Assembly (NCBI GenBank): GCA_020721815.1
Contig: DYMA01000002.1
Span: 1-42,262, forward strand
DNA from: Sulfurovum sp.
GTDB taxonomy: Bacteria; Campylobacterota; Campylobacteria; Campylobacterales; Sulfurovaceae
DNA: 42,262 nucleotides
Direction: 5' to 3'
In this document: positions 40,898 to 42,262 of the stretch, in pieces
Layout of the letters: every line of letters begins with the position of its first letter
Position numbering within the stretch: position 1 is the stretch's first letter
Made by a program: the position numbers and the translations under genes
The notes under the pieces: model-generated
The model's input: only the letters and a program-made list of their open reading frames with translations
Database searches by the model: none
What the model was told of the DNA's origin: nothing

Positions 40898-41563
40898 ATG
40901 AAATTTGGTTCTATTGAGTATCTCAACCTCCTCCCTTTTCGTCTCTTTTTGAAAAAATATCTCAAAGGAGGTGCTGCCTTCCAAGCTTTGCATTACAAAA
41001 GCGGCGTACCTTCAAAAATCAATCGTGATTTTCACGCTAGACGCATCGACAGTGCCTTTATTTCGAGTATCCAATCTAGGGGCAAAAAGTGCAGCGATAT
41101 AGGCATCCTAGCCTACCAAGAGGTGCGTAGTGTTTTTGTAATCCCTTATAATGTGAGCAAAAGTGATAATGCCTCGGCTACTTCTAATGTATTGGCTAGA
41201 GTTTTGGGGCTTAGGGGTGAGGTAATCATAGGCGATAGGGCGTTGAAGTTTTTTCTTCAAGGGGGTGAAGCGATTGATTTGGCGACACAATGGTATCAAA
41301 AGTACCAATTGCCCTTTGTTTTCGCACGGCTTTGCCACAACCGCCTCACACCCTCAACGCAAAAGCTTGTGCGTACTTTTGAACGCAACCAACCAAAGAT
41401 ACCCCAATATATCCTCAAAAAAGAGTCCGCCAAACTTGGCATAAGCAAACATGCGCTTGAAGAGTATCTTCAATGTATCCATTACACCATGGACTACAAA
41501 GCCAAACGCTCTTTTAAGCTCTTTTTGATACTCGCCCAAAAATCTCAAACCTCGTCATTATGA
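40898..41563 (+). CDS. mqnA: chorismate dehydratase MqnA, futalosine pathway
   Basis: A 221-residue enzyme with a periplasmic-binding-protein fold acting in the cytoplasm; it dehydrates chorismate to 3-enolpyruvylbenzoate, the first step of menaquinone synthesis by the futalosine route. Diagnostic parts are KFGSIEYLNLLPF at the start, RIDSAFISSIQSRGKKCSDIGILA, SVFVIPYN, EVIIGDRALKF and LPFVFARLC. The Campylobacterota form is short, as here. The last codons and TGA lie within a dispersed palindromic repeat, so the C-terminus may have been altered by the repeat. Menaquinone would serve the respiratory enzymes in this window. Confidence 0.9.
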   Translation: MKFGSIEYLNLLPFRLFLKKYLKGGAAFQALHYKSGVPSKINRDFHARRIDSAFISSIQSRGKKCSDIGILAYQEVRSVFVIPYNVSKSDNASATSNVLARVLGLRGEVIIGDRALKFFLQGGEAIDLATQWYQKYQLPFVFARLCHNRLTPSTQKLVRTFERNQPKIPQYILKKESAKLGISKHALEEYLQCIHYTMDYKAKRSFKLFLILAQKSQTSSL

Positions 41564-41604
41564 GACACGAAGCAATCTACAATGTTTGGGATTGCTTCAT
41601 GACG
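41553..41604. repeat. palindromic repeat overlapping the mqnA stop
   Basis: CGTCAT/ATGACG outer arms and GAAGCAATC/GATTGCTTC inner arms form a long stem-loop. Ends of this kind belong to a widespread class of dispersed repeats; a half copy is at 19782. The left arm contains the last codons and stop of mqnA, and the whole may also act as its terminator. Confidence 0.7.
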
Positions 41605-41636
41605 TATTGACAAACCAAAAAACAACCAATCTATGC

Positions 41637-41642
41637 TATAAT
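41637..41642 (+). promoter_or_regulatory. -10 element for a leaderless transcript
   Basis: TATAAT is only seven bases before the ATG of the Rpn-family gene, so transcription would start at or next to the start codon. No ribosome site is visible in front of the ATG. Confidence 0.45.
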
Positions 41643-41649
41643 CCACTCC

Positions 41650-42262
41650 ATGAAAAAAGACATCACCACCAAAGATACCATCAAAACCATCACCCAAGAT
41701 ATAGCCAAATATATTTTGGAGATTGAAGTAACCGATATAGAGTTTGTCGAACAAGAACTTAAACGCATAGAAAAAAGAGAAGCAGATATTGTAGCTCATT
41801 GCAAAGTAAACGGCATTGAAGCTATTTTGCACTTAGAGATTCAAAACGACAACGACAAAACCATGCACCGTAGAATGCTAAGATACTACAACGATATAAG
41901 TTTACACTTTGAACGACTGCCTATCTTTCAATATCTTGTCTATATTGGCAAACCCAAACTCAAAATGAAAAGTAGCATAGTTGAAGATAATCTAAAATTT
42001 CGTTATACTATCATCGATATGCACACCATCGATTGTGAAAAGTTTCTCACCATGGATAGCCCCGATGCTTTGGTATTAGCCATACTGTGTGATTTTAAGG
42101 GCAGAGATGAAAAGGATGTGATTACCTACATTCTTACAAGATTACAAGAACTCACACAAGGTAATAGCCAAAAACTGGGTCAATGTATGTTTACACTAGA
42201 AGAGCTATCAACCAATAGAGATTTACAAACCAAACTAAAGGAGGTAGAGAGTATGTTGCGAG
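41650..42262 (+). CDS. Rpn/PD-(D/E)XK transposase-family nuclease, partial
   Basis: The first 204 codons of a gene that runs off the right edge. It matches the Rpn family of recombination-promoting nucleases and putative transposases: the N-terminal part has ADIVAH (Asp46) and EAILHLEIQ with Glu63-x-Gln65, the PD-(D/E)XK core, then MHRRMLRYYNDI, YLVYIGKP and a helical region ending in ELSTNRDLQTKLKEVE. Family members cut DNA and promote RecA-independent recombination; many are narrowly distributed and mobile. The start follows a -10 box by seven bases with no ribosome site. The position next to a dispersed repeat is consistent with a mobile region. Confidence 0.8.
   Translation, partial: MKKDITTKDTIKTITQDIAKYILEIEVTDIEFVEQELKRIEKREADIVAHCKVNGIEAILHLEIQNDNDKTMHRRMLRYYNDISLHFERLPIFQYLVYIGKPKLKMKSSIVEDNLKFRYTIIDMHTIDCEKFLTMDSPDALVLAILCDFKGRDEKDVITYILTRLQELTQGNSQKLGQCMFTLEELSTNRDLQTKLKEVESMLR

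Noticed and set aside
1-42262. CRISPR arrays, rRNA and tRNA genes
   Set aside because: No regularly spaced repeats of CRISPR type and no cloverleaf-like or rRNA-like stretches were recognised; the only tandem unit is the pair at 37225.

Overview
The window looks like a chromosomal segment of a Campylobacterota (Epsilonproteobacteria) member, most likely from the sulfur-oxidising, free-living lineages (Sulfurimonas, Sulfuricurvum or Sulfurovum type). Pointers are the dnaB-comEC neighbourhood, a short ComEC without a nuclease domain, an ArsRS-type two-component pair, MqnA of the futalosine menaquinone route, a beta-barrel porin and A/T-rich DNA with strong Shine-Dalgarno sites. The genus is an inference from gene content only. 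No rRNA, tRNA or CRISPR array was seen.

Layout. 1-2.1 kb: the 3' end of a probable OLD-type nuclease coupled to a UvrD-like helicase, a Gabija-like pair cut by the window edge. 2.1-2.6 kb: a DUF4177-like small protein and a small membrane protein. 2.8-5.2 kb: replicative helicase DnaB, interrupted in its Walker A loop by a 338-residue intein with a LAGLIDADG endonuclease. 5.3-7.4 kb: an overlapping ATPase and HNH pair resembling Septu (PtuA/PtuB), but with a hydrophobic membrane segment inside the ATPase; it sits between dnaB and comEC. 7.4-9.2 kb: comEC, a nested palindromic repeat and a truncated CHAT protease. 9.3-14.9 kb (minus): tolC, an adaptor, and an RND pump split into two overlapping genes. 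15.1-16.2 kb (minus): pdxH and a glutathione peroxidase. 16.5-19.7 kb: a small membrane protein, metY, a receiver-like protein and gmk. 19.8-21.8 kb (minus): an LRV-repeat protein, an unknown helical protein and Mrp. 22.2-29.0 kb: a periplasmic rhodanese followed by a Tat-exported type II DMSO-reductase-family molybdoenzyme (alpha, beta, a heme b/heme c fused gamma) and a small exported cysteine protein. 29.1-30.4 kb (minus): a CoA-disulfide-reductase-like flavoprotein. 30.6-34.4 kb: glyS, rpmI, rplT and an rlmB-like methyltransferase. 34.3-36.3 kb (minus): ArsS-type kinase and ArsR-type regulator. 36.4-38.8 kb: an SDR and a DUF234-type ATPase. 39.2-40.7 kb (minus): a porin. 40.9-42.3 kb: mqnA and the start of an Rpn-family nuclease.

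How it fits together. The first 9 kb hold core replication and competence genes (dnaB, comEC) with defence-like and selfish elements inserted in or around them. The middle holds a respiratory sulfur or oxyanion module: the molybdoenzyme would work in the periplasm, pass electrons through beta to the heme subunit, and may be fed sulfur by the rhodanese; its substrate cannot be read from the sequence. Several dispersed palindromic repeats sit in the intergenic gaps, one of them forming the 3' end of mqnA.

Most notable: the membrane-anchored Septu-like pair between dnaB and comEC, the rhodanese-linked type II molybdoenzyme with a heme b/c fusion and no adjacent chaperone, the intein in the DnaB P-loop, the split RND pump with a histidine-rich tail, and an ArsR-type regulator whose only sensible start codon is ATT or another rare codon.
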